Source: Diplonema papillatum (lineage: Eukaryota; Euglenozoa; Diplonemea; Diplonemida; Diplonemidae). Taken from it: a DNA stretch of 64,000 bases. This document shows, piece by piece, positions 51,901 to 63,357 of the stretch. Every line of letters starts with the position of its first letter. The first letter of the stretch is position 1. The stretch spans positions 372,001 through 436,000 of the forward strand of contig JAPJBO010000077.1 of assembly GCA_030068145.1 (NCBI GenBank), given 5' to 3'. The notes under the pieces are model-generated. The model was not told where the DNA came from, made no database searches, and worked only from the letters and a program-made list of their open reading frames with translations. Both the position numbers and the translations under genes were made by a program.

Positions 51901-53954
51901 GGGAGCACGAGACTCCGCTAGAAAAAGGAATGACCCCACGAGGAACTGGCCCTCTGGTTACTCGCTTCACCGCGGTGCTGTGCCTTTTCCTGTGTGCGAG
52001 AAATAGGTGTTTTGAAGGCTTGCCGGCTCCGGCGTTGTGGTGCCGGCTGAACCTTCACGACACACACCATCGTCGTCGGCTACCCAGACTGGCTTGTGGT
52101 GATGCTGGAGGACCAACGAGAAAACCCCGCACATCTTGCTGCGGAGATTGCAGAGGCAGGGACGAAGAAGAGACGCTGTTGTTCGCTTGATACCTGAAGG
52201 GCTGGAAAACAGTGGCCCCTTCCTTCCTGGCACTTTGGCGCAGGTTTATCCTCTACGATGCCTTGGTAGATGCGCTGCATCAGGCGGGAAGCACTGCCCC
52301 AGCCTGGGGACTGGTCTTACCATGCACGGATTTTTGCTGTCCTCTCCATAAGGGTCGATGCCTCCTGCGTGCTGCCCCTCACACAGCCCCCCACTGCCAA
52401 GGCTCTGGCTGCTCCTGGCCGTCCCCGTGCCTGGACCACCTGAAGCGCCCACTGGCTCCCGATATATATACAGCGGGTCAGAAAAGCTGGTGAGCCGGCG
52501 TCCCAAGGAACCCCTGGTGCAGGTCTGCGCACTGCATATCTCGGGTGTCGTTGGGTAAAAGAGATAGTTGGCGGTGCTGCGATAGAAACGACAATAAAGT
52601 AGGAAAAAGACGGGTGTGCTTCTTTCAGAGGCCCGAAGCTCGCCGCCCTTCTCCATGGCGAAGCTGGTGGAGAGGAGACAAGACAGCCTGCGATTTCAAC
52701 GGGAGAGCCGACCCAGCGGAGTAAAACTTCTGAGAAGAAGAACTGCGTATTTTTGTTGAACGAAACGAATGTTATCGCCACAATCCTGAAGAAATGTGAA
52801 AACGGGTTTTTGCCTAGAGGCTTTTCGTGTTATTCTGCAGATGCTTTGGGCTATCTTTGTGTCTATGCTTTCAGTTGTCTTCTTAACCATGGTTAAGTGC
52901 GCAAATGGTGTCAGCCGAAGCTGGTAAAGCTTCGGCGCCGCCGAAACGTCGAGACTGTGATGGTGTGTCTTCTCCATGCGTGCTTCGTACAGCTCCAGTC
53001 ACGCTGGCGACCAATAAGCGTCTCGCCTTCACCGTCTCGCCTTCAATCCTGCGGCGTCACACGGACGGCTCTCATGCGTCATTTCCATACGTGTAGGGAT
53101 GGAATACAGAGCACTGGAGAAGGTCAATTCTAGCGTTTGCAGGCAGAGGTTGGGTCAAGGGAAACAGTCTGCGTAGAAGCGCATTGGCTTGTGGCGCAGG
53201 TTCTCGCGTGCTGTTTGCTGGGCTGTCAAAGGCCGAAGAGGTCGATTGGCGGTGCGCCACATTGGCCCCATGGCTCCAAATAGGAGCCCCGGCAGCCGAG
53301 CCATGCCCGGCACACCTTGTTTCCACCCGCTGGTATACAGCGGGCCGCCGCGGACACGCTTGCCTCCTTACGACCCACGTTTGCAAGAGTATGCGGGAGC
53401 AAGCAACAAATCGAGACCCGATGGTGTGTACGATGAGGTTTTCGGAAGGCCGTGTCGCACGCTTTGGGTTAGGAACTTTCATCAGCTGCCACAACACGGG
53501 GGCTGTCTGCGCCTTTTCACAACACGTAGGACGACCCCGTACGAACGTGAGTACCATTAAAAATGTTGCGGTTCACAGGCGCGTCGAAAGCTGGACTTGA
53601 AACGCGCAAACTCCCGTTTACGCCCGCTCGTCGTCGGAGCCGTTGTCTCCGAAGGTGAACTTTGCGAGGCTTGAATACGCGGTCGCTTGCTGCAGGTGGT
53701 TGTGCGAGCATAAGGAATGTGGCGGTGCAGTGCGGCTCCGGCTGGGCTTCCGCCGTTTGCTCGGCGGGGGTGCGCTCCAGATAATTCGTGGGCGGCGCCA
53801 GGAACGTTACTGAATATGGTACGGACAAGTCTCCTGCCGAACACAAACACGGCTGGGTGGTCGTCTCCTTCAAGAAGGACAAGAAGGACGTGTGGGACAG
53901 TTCTCTAACACGGCTTGGATGCCTGAGGACACTTCCTGAACTGGGATACCTTGC

Positions 53955-54050
53955 GACCAGAGCTCTGGATCCAACTGCGAGCAGCAGCATTATATACACG
54001 CGATATTGGTGCTGGAATTACCGCGGCAGACTTGCCCAATTGTGTGCATG
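53955..54050 (-). other. Second SSU-rRNA-like fragment (530-loop region)
   Basis: On the minus strand: CACAATTGGGCAAGTCTG, then CCGCGGTAATTCCAGCACCAAT, GCGTGTATATAATGCTGCTGC and CGCAGTTGGATCCAGAGCTC. It has the invariant CCGCGGTAATTCCAGC and a CGTAGTTGGAT-like continuation, but lacks about ten bases (GTGCCAGCAG) found in real SSU rRNA. It shares CACAATTGG..(A)CAAGTCTG, CAGCACCAAT and AATGCTGCTGCT with the fragment at 34428, so the two may have a common derived source. Confidence 0.6.
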
Positions 54051-54466
54051 GACAAGTTTAGATATCATTCATTGCTTCTACGCTATGATTGTACAGGGGT
54101 CGCGTTCGACCGCATTCGCTTTGATTGGAATACAAAGCATCTGTGGCAAGAACGCCCCCCCCATGGGTCGAAATAAGCGGACGCCGAACGCCACCCCCAA
54201 GTATAGGTGTTCCTCCGGTGGCCCGCGCAGCGGCGATTTTTTGTTTTTTTTTGCGAGCGGGATTTGGGGCCAGGACCTTATGCAGCCCGTTTTTCCCTTC
54301 AGAATAGACACCAAACCGTTTTCTCTGGCGACTCTTAATACAGGGGGGGGTCCGGGGGGCACCGCCCCCCGGGAGACGGTACGGTATACTTTGAGCCTCA
54401 GCTGGCCCCCTCAGGCATCTTGTTAAGAACCATCCATCCATCCATCAGCCGGCTGACCCTGAATTT

Positions 54467-54946
54467 TCTAATGCTGGGTTTCGAGGTCGGAAAACCTATT
54501 TGGACAATTTCCCGAGGTGGGACAATTTTCTAATGCTGGGTTTCGAGGTCGGAAAACCTATTTGGACAATTTCCCGAGGTGGGACAATTTTCCAATGCTG
54601 GGTTTCTAGATCGGAAAACCTATTTGGACAATTTCCCGAGGTGGGACAATTTTCTAATGCTGGGTTTCGAGGTCGGAAAACCTATTTGGACAATTTCCCG
54701 AGGTGGGACAATTTTCTAATGCTGGGTTTCGAGGTCGGAAAACCTATTTGGACAATTTCCCGAGGTGGGACAATTTTCCAATGCTGGGTTTCTAGATCGG
54801 AAAACCTATTTGGACAATTTCCCGAGGTGGGACAATTTTCTAATGCTGGGTTTCGAGGTCGGAAAACCTATTTGGACAATTTCCCGAGGTGGGACAATTT
54901 TCTAATGCTGGGTTTCTAGATCGGAAAACCTATTTGGACAATTTTC
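54467..54946 (+). repeat. 62-bp minisatellite, array 1
   Basis: Nearly eight units of AATTTTC(T/C)AATGCTGGGTTTC(G/T)AG(G/A)TCGG, then AAAACCTATTTGGACAATTT and CCCGAGGTGGGAC. Every third unit (units 3 and 6) carries the CCAATG plus TCTAGA variants, making a 186-bp higher-order repeat that is open in one frame throughout. About 350 bases of unique sequence separate it from array 2. Confidence 0.9.
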
Positions 54947-55093
54947 ACAGTTTCACTGAGGGAGTTGATGCACCACGAAAAGTCGATTAGAGAACTTAAC
55001 ACAGCCTTCAGGGTGTGGTTGGTTGAAAGAGATGCGTAGTTTTGTTTTATTCTTTTACTTGTTAGTTGTCGACAACTTGTTGGTTCAAAGAGA

Positions 55094-58000
55094 AATTCAA
55101 GTTTTTCCATGTCTTCGCCGCTGCCGAATGCCGACAGGTGGGACTACAGGTTCCCTTCTGTGCTCCGCGAGGCCTGGACTCGATCCTTTGCCTATGAGCC
55201 ACCTTCCAAAAGGAAGTTCCGCGTGCGTGAAATGGAGTCTTTCTGCTCCACGTTATTCGGCACATGCGAAGAGGCCGTCACAGACAGGGCCCGCGCGGTA
55301 CTCGCCGTGGGACAATTTTCCAATGCTGGGTTTCTAGATCGGAAAACCTATTTGGACAATTTCCCGAGGTGGGACAATTTTCTAATGCTGGGTTTCGAGG
55401 TCGGAAAACTTATTTGGACAATTTCCCGCGGTGGGACAATTTTCTAATGCTGGGTTTCGAGGTCGGAAACCCTATTTGGACAATTTCCCGAGGTGGGACA
55501 ATTTTCCAATGCTGGGTTTCGAGGTCGGAAAACCTATTTGGACAATTTCCCGAGGTGGGACAATTTTCTAATGCTGGGTTTCGAGGTCGGAAAACCTATT
55601 TGGACAATTTCCCGAGGTGGGACAATTTTCTAATGCTGGGTTTCGAGGTCGGAAAACCTATTTGGACAATTTCCCGAGGTGGGACAATTTTCTAATGCTG
55701 GGTTTCGAGGTCGGAAAACCTATTTGGACAATTTCCCGAGGTGGGACAATTTTCTAATGCTGGGTTTCGAGGTCGGAAAACCTATTTGGACAATTTCCCG
55801 AGGTGGGACAATTTTCTAATGCTGGGTTTCGAGGTCGGAAAACCTATTTGGACAATTTCCCGAGGTGGGACAATTTTCTAATGCTGGGTTTCGAGGTCGG
55901 AAAACCTATTTGGACAATTTCCCGAGGTGGGACAATTTTCTAATGCTGGGTTTCGAGGTCGGAAAACCTATTTGGACAATTTCCCGAGGTGGGACAATTT
56001 TCTAATGCTGGGTTTCGAGGTCGGAAAACCTATTTGGACAATTTCCCGAGGTGGGACAATTTTCTAATGCTGGGTTTCGAGGTCGGAAAACCTATTTGGA
56101 CAATTTCCCGAGGTGGGACAATTTTCTAATGCTGGGTTTCGAGGTCGGAAAACCTATTTGGACAATTTCCCGAGGTGGGACAATTTTCCAATGCTGGGTT
56201 TCGAGGTCGGAAAACCTATTTGGACAATTTCCCGAGGTGGGACAATTTTCCAATGCTGGGTTTCGAGGTCGGAAAACCTATTTGGACAATTTCCCGAGGT
56301 GGGACAATTTTCTAATGCTGGGTTTCGAGGTCGGAAAACCTATTTGGACAATTTCCCGAGGTGGGACAATTTTCCAATGCTGGGTTTCGAGGTCGGAAAC
56401 CCTATTTGGACAATTTCCCGAGTTCGTTGTGGTTGACTCTTCTTCTCTTCTGAAGGGAGGCGACGAGGCCGTTGCTGCCCGTCTCCGGTTTGTTGACACC
56501 TCGTCACCCGATATGGTACGAGAAGTTTTTCTCGGGCTCGTCCCTACTTTCCGGATTTTTCGTGCGAGTACTTTGCTCCGCCGGATTTTTCGTGCGAGTA
56601 CTTTGCTCCGTCGTGAGTTGGCAAAGCTGATGAAAGGGACAGGGGTACAGCCGAGGAACGCTGATGGGAGTTGGCGAATTCGATGGCTTCCGAAATGGCA
56701 GAGGTCACTCGTGAAGGCTTCGGTCATGAGGCCGTGGTGGGTACGGATGTTCGAGACGAAACGGAGTGTTCTCAGACGCACGAAAAGTAAAACGACCAGG
56801 AAGGAAGCAACATCGTTACTGCCCGTTCTGAAGGATCCTCGGTTCGTCGAGAGTCTCCAGTATTTCTGCGACTTGTTTGCGATCCTGGCAGGTCCGCAGT
56901 TGAAGAGCCAGCTAAGTGTGGGCCACGGTGTCCACATTGAGGCTTCCATCGCTCTGGCGCAACAGCAGGTCTCGGCCATGACAACCAAACCTGGGATTCC
57001 CCGGAATCTGAAAGATTTGCACATGAAAGTCATCAACGTCCTTGTGCCCGCGAGCCTTTTTTCCCCCCATGTGCTGGCAGCGACCCAGCTCCTTTCTGCG
57101 GCAGTCCCGCCCCCGACGGCTAAAGAAACTTTCAAAAAGTGCACTGGTGGCGAGTCCGAGGATGAGGGATCCAAACCACTGGCGCAAGCTCAAGCTCCGA
57201 AACAAGCTAAGGTGTCCAAGCTTTCTACGGCAGTCCCGCCCCCGATGGAGAAAGAAACTCCCAAAAAGCGCTCTCCGAGGATGAGGGATCCACACCACTG
57301 GCGCAAGCTCCGAAACAAGCGAAGGTGTCCAAGCATTCCTTGGCCGACAACGCGGAGATCAGGAAAACGGCGTTCGGACCCTGTTTAGCCAACCTGCATC
57401 GGATGCTAGCCGTGCACCCGGTACTGCACTGCCTCCCGGATCACGGAGTCCTGTTGCGAAGGCGAAAATAAGCCCAGCTGCGTCGGGCAACGCACCCCCT
57501 GCAAAAAAACGTCGAAGTGAAGTAGCTCCTAAAGCATCGCCCCCGCCGAGTGGATCTGATGCGCAGACATGCCCGAAGCCCGCGCCGAAAAAACCCACAC
57601 CGAAGAAGACTCTGCAGGCTCAAGAAGGCGCATGGAGAACCATGTGCAAACTCGCGAGAGTCGACACGAGCTTCCGCAAGAAAGACCTGATGAACCAGTG
57701 GGAAGCAGTTCGTCAGAAAGCTGTCCTCAACGAGGGCAGCTATGAAAACTTCTGGTCCGCAACGGTTGCAGAACTCGAACGGACAGAAGAGAAGACAGGG
57801 ATTGCAGTCGCCACAAGCCGAGTTCTACAAGTGGCTCTGTGCTGTAGCTGCCCGAGCAGCTGTGGGATCGAGCGAGACTTTGGGTTGATGTGCGCTCGCT
57901 TGGATCCCGCGAGGATCGAAACGTCGCTGAAAGCAGTCAGCAACGAACTCTTTTTGGTTCGAAACGGACCGAACCCGGCAGAAGCAAGGGAGTTGCTTGC

Positions 58001-58400
58001 TGAGGGGATGCTGAGTTGGGAGTCCTCGAAGAGACGGCGGGCAGCAGGGGGTGGGCGGAAACAGAAGGAGAAGAAGGATGGACACAGTTCGTTCCGTCAA
58101 CTGCTTCAGAAAGTGAAGAAGGGTGAAGACGCTGACGTGACTGGAAAGGCTCTGGCGAAGCTCCGTCCGGCTGTCAAGAAGATTGCTGACGAGAACATCG
58201 TCATAGCAGAAATAATTGCTCTTCTTGCTGTGGTCGCGTCGTTGGTCGACGCGCCTGCGCCAGATGATTGTAGCAGCGAAGTTGACCAACGTGACGAGGT
58301 GATGGACGACATCGACGCCGAGGAGGAGGTGGAGGAAGATGACGCCGAGGAGGAAGATGAAGGGGGGTCCGAAGCGTCGATTCCGTCGTCGTTTGCCTAA
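55094..58400 (+). pseudogene. Decayed hAT-type transposase interrupted by a minisatellite
   Basis: The best part is 57260-58400, an open frame ending in a dimerisation-like region: VATSRVLQVALCCSCPSSCG, IERDFGLM, then R...SLKAVSNELFLVRN, which matches the (P)SSxxxERxFS...R..L....LxN pattern of hAT transposases. It ends in an acidic tail (EEEVEEDDAEEEDE). Upstream, 56425-57300 in another frame reads KDPRFVESLQYFCDLFAILAG, like the middle of such enzymes. Two units of a PPPxxKETxKK..SEDEGS repeat follow, and a one-base change between the units shifts the frame; a second shift is needed to reach the C-terminal frame. 55109-55300 (KRKFRVREMESFCSTLFG) may be the N-terminus, with array 2 inserted after it. 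No DDE triad or BED finger could be assigned, so the call rests on the C-terminus. Confidence 0.5.
55303..56425 (+). repeat. 62-bp minisatellite, array 2
   Basis: About 18 units of the same sequence as array 1, with scattered single-base variants (for example GGAAACCC at 55466 and 56396, CCGCGGTGG at 55427). Variant CCAATG units occur at the two ends (55318, 55505, 56187, 56249 and 56373) while the middle is uniformly CTAATG. The array directly abuts sequence of the hAT-like remnant on its right. Confidence 0.9.
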
Positions 58401-59507
58401 GACTGTTCAGGCAATCCGCGATGTTCAAGTTAGTCACGTCCAACGTTCTTTGTGCCGTGAGCTCCAGGTAGTGAAATTCTCGACGATTTCCGCCCCCTTC
58501 GTTTTCTATCCGCACAAGGAAGCTCTACCCCGTCTTTCATCTTCGAAAAGCCTTCTGTATGCTGTCGTAGGGTTGAGAGGGACATGAAAAGACCGGGTAA
58601 ATGAAAAGGCCACCCAGTTCCCCGGGAGAACGTCCACGTCAGGCATCTCATGCGAGAGTTCGGAAGCGACTTCGCAGCTCCGGATCTCTCACGTGGCACA
58701 GCTGCAAATATTTGCGAACAAGCGCGTGCGCCGCGTGGAGTAGATGACGACTGGCTACTTGTCACTACGGTTTGCTACAAACTGGCGTTTTTACTTGACT
58801 CAGTTGGGCACGCCGCAATGTGCCTCACAGGTTCCCTGCAGTAGCTAGCATCAGGTTTGCCACACAACCAGCATGCTAGCTCCTCTTGGGGCCCGGATCT
58901 GCTGATTCGCACGGGTTTTAAGCTCAGAATTCAGTTTCGCAGGGAGAAAAAGCTGGTGAAATTTTTGAAGTGTGTGACTGATTTCGAAAATTCTCTAAGT
59001 ACAAATATGCCCAGTACGTGGTCACCCCCCACAAAAATAAGCAAACGCCGAACGCCGGCCCAGATTCTTATTTCTGCCTATGCGCCCCCCCCTCATCCCT
59101 CTTTGCTCGTGTTGTGTCGTGCGCTCGCTCAATAACCATCGACAACCCGACACGCCATCCGTCAGAAAAGGGTTGCCGGCGACCGGTCCTATTTTCAAAA
59201 AAAGCATACCTCAGGAGGCTGCGTGCTCGATGCGCCGGATCGTTGCCGCCTGCTGAGGGTCACTCCGCTCAATTCGTTGGCTTCGGTGCCGGTCCCAAAA
59301 GCGGCAAGCCTCTCACGGTGGTTCGTGATGAGGTCGCTCGATGTTGCGGTGTCGTTCATCTTAGGGGAGTGCGAGAGTTCCTTTTTTCCGGTCTCCGGCA
59401 GTATTCACTCAGTTGCCTGGCCCAGGTTGGTGTCGTTCTGATCTGTAGACCCAAGTTTTCAGAAGCTTCTTGCTCAATAACGAAACCTGGCTGAAAGACC
59501 TTATTTA
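58401..59507. other. No gene seen
   Basis: Short frames only. AAATAAGCAAACGCCGAACGCC (59034-59055) resembles AAATAAGCGGACGCCGAACGCC at 54172-54193, a small dispersed word of unknown nature. Confidence 0.4.
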
Positions 59508-59514
59508 GCCACGT

Positions 59515-59693
59515 TGAGCCGGTCCATCCCTACCTCTTGGAACTGCATCGAACTGCCTGCCGCTGTGTATCACAGTGAATCACGGTGCACCACGGTCTAT
59601 CAGGTCCATCCCTATCCCCTAGAGCTGCATCGAATAGCCCAGAGCTGCAGTATTCGGTTTCTCACGGTCTATCAAGAGGGGATGACCGGCTTA
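59515..59693. mobile_element. MITE (repeat E), copy 2
   Basis: Starts TGAGCCGGTCCATCCCTACC and ends AAGAGGGGATGACCGGCTTA. The interior matches copy 1 (AACTGCATCGAA, CTGCCGCTGT, CACGGTCTATCAGGTCCATC). GCCAC lies at 59508-59512 and 59694-59698, a probable 5-bp target-site duplication with two extra bases at the left. Confidence 0.75.
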
Positions 59694-59699
59694 GCCACC

Positions 59700-60408
59700 C
59701 AAAAATCCCATGATCCGCCCACGTCCACCAGTGGTGGGCCGTTGAGGAAACCGACAATTGGCAGTATAGAAAGCGCTGCGGCTACAAGATTGTCAAGGAG
59801 GAGAGCGGCTCCGTTGCGGTACAGGTAGTGTAGCAGCCAAAGGAGCGGGGGTACGATGTCGATAGCAGCCAGCAGGATCTCAAGCAGTGGATGCGTTCAA
59901 TATTTATTAGAACCTCATAAATTCGGAGCGGGACATGTAGGTTCCCAGGATAAGCACACATATCGCCTGTGCCATCCCGGCTTCAGCCAAGTTTACGCTA
60001 CCAGTCTGATCGATAAGAGCAACTGGAAAGAAGGGCTGGGACAGTGGTCGTAGCGATGTGGGGCCGTGTACAGAAAGAACTCGACAATAGAATCGAATTC
60101 AGACGGGCTTGTGTAGTGGGGGAGGAGAAATACACAAGAAAGAGCTCTGCTCGTGACGCAACCTGTCTACACTTTGTGCGTGAACACAACCAGAAACCTA
60201 ACGAGGGGGACAGCCAAATGAGGTGCCTCCCGTGTGAAGACCCCAGTGCTTTAGAAAGTTGCCAGTCTGCAGCCGCACGTCGGAAGGATGTCACTTTGGG
60301 ATACAGAGGATACGGAGTTTTGGTAGTATTGATTGAGTCGCGAGCACGAGAGGTAGGAAGAAGTAACCCGGGACACGCCACCCCCCCGCGGCCTAAGACA
60401 GATGGCGC
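59700..60408. other. No gene seen; 3' side of the PC-esterase gene
   Basis: No supported coding sequence. The proximal part probably holds the 3' UTR of the gene that ends at 60409; no polyadenylation signal could be assigned. Confidence 0.35.
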
Positions 60409-62280
60409 TCAGACGAGGAGCCGGAGGAGACCGTGCGAGTACTCCTTGTACTGGTATGGCTGCAGGTGGCCGATGTAGTCGACGTATGCCCTCGAGCAGA
60501 ACTGGGCTCGTTGGGCTGCAGTCAAGCTGCGGGGGTCAGACACGTTGAACAGCAAATCTCGAGTCTGGCGCCAATGTTGCTCGGTTAGGGCGGCCATGTC
60601 GTAGTGTTTCCAGTGAACACCGTGGGCGCGCGATGCGGTTGTCAGCTCGTGCAGGATCATGTCTTCCGAGACTCGGTCAGCCGGGGTTTTTTCGCAAGCT
60701 GCCACGGTAGACAGCCAGATGCCAGTGGGCCTGGTCCTGCCGCCGCTCTGCAGAAGAAGCTGCGACAGCTCCGCCAGAAGGTCGCGCATGTACTTCGCGT
60801 CGTTCCTCCACCACGGGAACCAGAGCCCGGAGTTCACAATCACGGCATCGAATGTAAGATTCCGAGACAGAAGCGCCTTGCCGAGGTCCGACGGGAGGCC
60901 CGCCCAATTGTTTCCTGACGGGGATGCCGAGGGACCGGCGCACGCCCGGTGGTTCGCATGGCTGCCGTGGCCTCCATATTTTCCGTGCATGAAGTAGAAC
61001 GATGCTTCGAGCCCTTTTTGGGGATGCTCGTAGAACCGATTCTCCTTCTGGCCTGCCCAGTGCCGCACAGTGGCCCGCTTGGCTTTTTTCGAATTCATTC
61101 TCGCCACGTCCGGCTGAGGTGAGCGGTAACAGTCGCAGCACATTCGTGAATTGAATGCATCCGTTGACCCTGCATAGGTTTGCCTTCAAATAGAGGAAGC
61201 TTGTAAGACAGTGGACATCGTGCTAGGGCACGACGTTAGCTCTTTTGCTCTGAGGCGTTGTCCTCACTAAATCGAAGAACCAGAATGCACCGCACGTTGG
61301 TCCCTTTGTCCTGATGCGTCGCGCTGTCCGTTTGGCGCAGTCTCATCGCTTCGCTGAACGTGAGGCACGTACCTTCGCCAACGGCCTCTCTTGCGCAATG
61401 GGCCTCCCATTGCACGCCTTTCGAGTTCCTTGTCCTACGCTTAGTGTTGACAACTCCGACCAGGCGATATCTGACCTTTCAAGAGAGGAAGGGGTCGGGA
61501 AACCTGGTCCAACGGGATCGCGGCTGCTTTGGAAAAGCTCGTGGCAAGCATACCGTTCAAGAACTGCATCCAGTCGCTCCACTCTTTCTGCCAAAACAAG
61601 TTTCGGCCGGTTAATGCGCCCTGCGGTCTTCCCCCTACCTGCAAATCAGCTGAAGCGTACTTCGCGAGCCATTGATTTGAGCTCAATTCTACAAGGTCCT
61701 GGTCGAGTTGTAGTGAGCTTTCGGCACTCCGCATCACGGCGAGGAACAGGTATCGCAGTATGCTCTCGCCTGTGTGCAGTGGATAGTACTGAAAACACGT
61801 CCCCGTGCAACTGCGGTGCAGGAGCTGGTGCAGGAGCTCAAGCAACCTCTGAAGAGGAACTCCGTTGTTCCTAATGTCCGTGCCTGCAGGACCCTGGAAA
61901 TGTACGTAAACAAATAGGGATTAGTGCAAATTAGGCAAGCCGTCCACACCTATGAACAGCAGCCGCTTGCCCGCCACGATACGGTCGATGTCTTCTTGAG
62001 GAAGGCGAAGAGCGGTACCGGATTGGACGATGCGATTCTGCCTTGAGTCCCAATCCGCAAGCAGTCCGGCTTCGCTGTTGAAGAATGGGTGGACAAGGTG
62101 TGGGGTCTTCCCGTCGGGAGAGTTCGACGTCGTGATGAAGTGGATGCTGGGCAGCCGTTTCCGAGCTGCATTTCCTCCGTTATACGTGTACCGAGCTTCA
62201 TCCGGTCGTACGAAGAAGAAGCAGGTCGAACTGAAGACCACAACTCCTGCAAAGAGCACTACAAAAAGCACTTTGAACAT
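60409..62280 (-). CDS. PC-esterase/TBL-like membrane-anchored enzyme (three exons)
   Basis: Exons, minus strand: 62280-61950, 61883-61554 and 61169-60409; introns of 66 and 384 bases are GT-AG and phases match (1 and 1). The product is 473 residues. Residues 1-22 (FKVLFVVLFAGVVVFSSTCFF) form a signal anchor, so a Golgi or ER lumenal enzyme is likely. Joined exons 1 and 2 give KRLLFIG then TDIRNN where PC-esterases have GDSxxRN; later come CCDCYR, NRFYEH, HGKYGGHGSH, DAVIVNSGLWF and near the end DYIGHLQPYQY (the family has DxxH). Length and order suit the TBL/Cas1p-like family, which O-acetylates or de-acetylates glycans. The nucleophile Ser is not evident at its usual place, so activity is uncertain or the splice site is slightly different. 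The ATG was chosen just before the hydrophobic segment. Confidence 0.65.
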
Positions 62281-63357
62281 GGGCACGCTGCCAAACACGC
62301 CCAGTACCCACCGTCAAACCCCTCACATTTGTATATCCTGTGCAATCATTTTGTGAGTCTAGAGGTTACACTTTTTGAAACTGAGAAGGCTAGCGAGCCA
62401 CCCCGTTTTTGTGGGGATAAACGTAGGGTACCCCGATCCATCCTTCTTTCGTGGTAATATTCTGGACTGTTTTCTGTTCTGGCCGGTTCACCGCGAGGTG
62501 AAGAGGCTGGCTGGCTGAGAAAGACTCGCAAATCCAGGTCCCGACCGACCATGTCGTTCGCGACGGGTCAAGATTTAGCTTAGCGGTCGGTGGTTTGGTT
62601 TCACCGATCTGGTACCACCACGAAGTGGCACACAAAACGGAGTGCGGGACTCCGTAAGTAAGGAATGAGGGTGTTGTGCCTGGGCGCACGGCTTGGAATT
62701 GTGGTTCCGACCCGAGCACAGGTCGGCTTGCTCTACTGATAAGATGAGAGAGTCGGGACGGAGCCTGGTGCAACTTTGGCAAAATGAACGGAGACCGGAA
62801 TGCGTACAAAACAATCCGTGTCCTGAGAGCGGAAGCGAGAAAGTGAAGCCTCCCTGGCACGGATCACGTTTGTTGCTTTCCACAACGGAGCAAAAGACCT
62901 TGGGCCAACAGACCCATAGGATCGTTCCTCCCAAGCTGAGAAGTAGCAGGTTAGGTTCGGCTGCTGCTCCTAGACAGCGCGCTTGAAAGGCGGTCACGGG
63001 CGCAGCCGCTTCTGCGAAACCCAGAATTCTGCACGCGCGGCTCCTTCAGCCAGAAGTGAAAAGCCGCCCGTAATATTTTTAAAGGGCAACGCTTCTGCCG
63101 ACAACGCGGACAAGAAGAATGGACATCAGGTTTTCATGAGCTGTTCAGACAGCTGAATTCACGACGGGAACTCTTGTGGTTCAAAACACTTCCGCATCAT
63201 GAACTATAGACAGCGACTTCACGACCAGTGGGTCGGAAGGATTGTGTTCAGAATACGCTCTGTCCGTTCCTGGTGTTAAGGCAACCGATCCGGAAGGCGC
63301 CGTTCGTCCGTGAGACGATGGTTTCAGATGATCTCCCTCCTGCCTGAGAAGTCGCTG
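62281..63357. other. Intergenic, no gene seen
   Basis: Lies between the 5' end of the PC-esterase gene and the 3' end of the monooxygenase gene, both on the minus strand. Frames of up to 156 codons overlap on both strands without any domain. No TATA-like or CCAAT box like that of the discoidin family was found before 62280. Confidence 0.4.

Larger units (their letters stand above)
46090..53950. other. Long stretch without a supported gene
   Basis: Frames of up to about 215 codons occur (for example 49498-50148 minus and 50304-50723 plus) but none resembles a family I know. On the minus strand, 47350-48410 contains several open pieces bounded by plausible splice sites (for example a donor after GATTACCCACAG near 48190), so an unrecognised multi-exon gene there is possible. 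Repeats inside: F at 48515-48665, D at 48955-49010 and 51770-51900, and a 64-bp duplicate at 50094-50221. Confidence 0.4.

Noticed and set aside
54467-56425. CRISPR array
   Set aside because: The 62-bp repeats are contiguous with no unique spacers, no cas genes are present and the genome is eukaryotic; it is a minisatellite.
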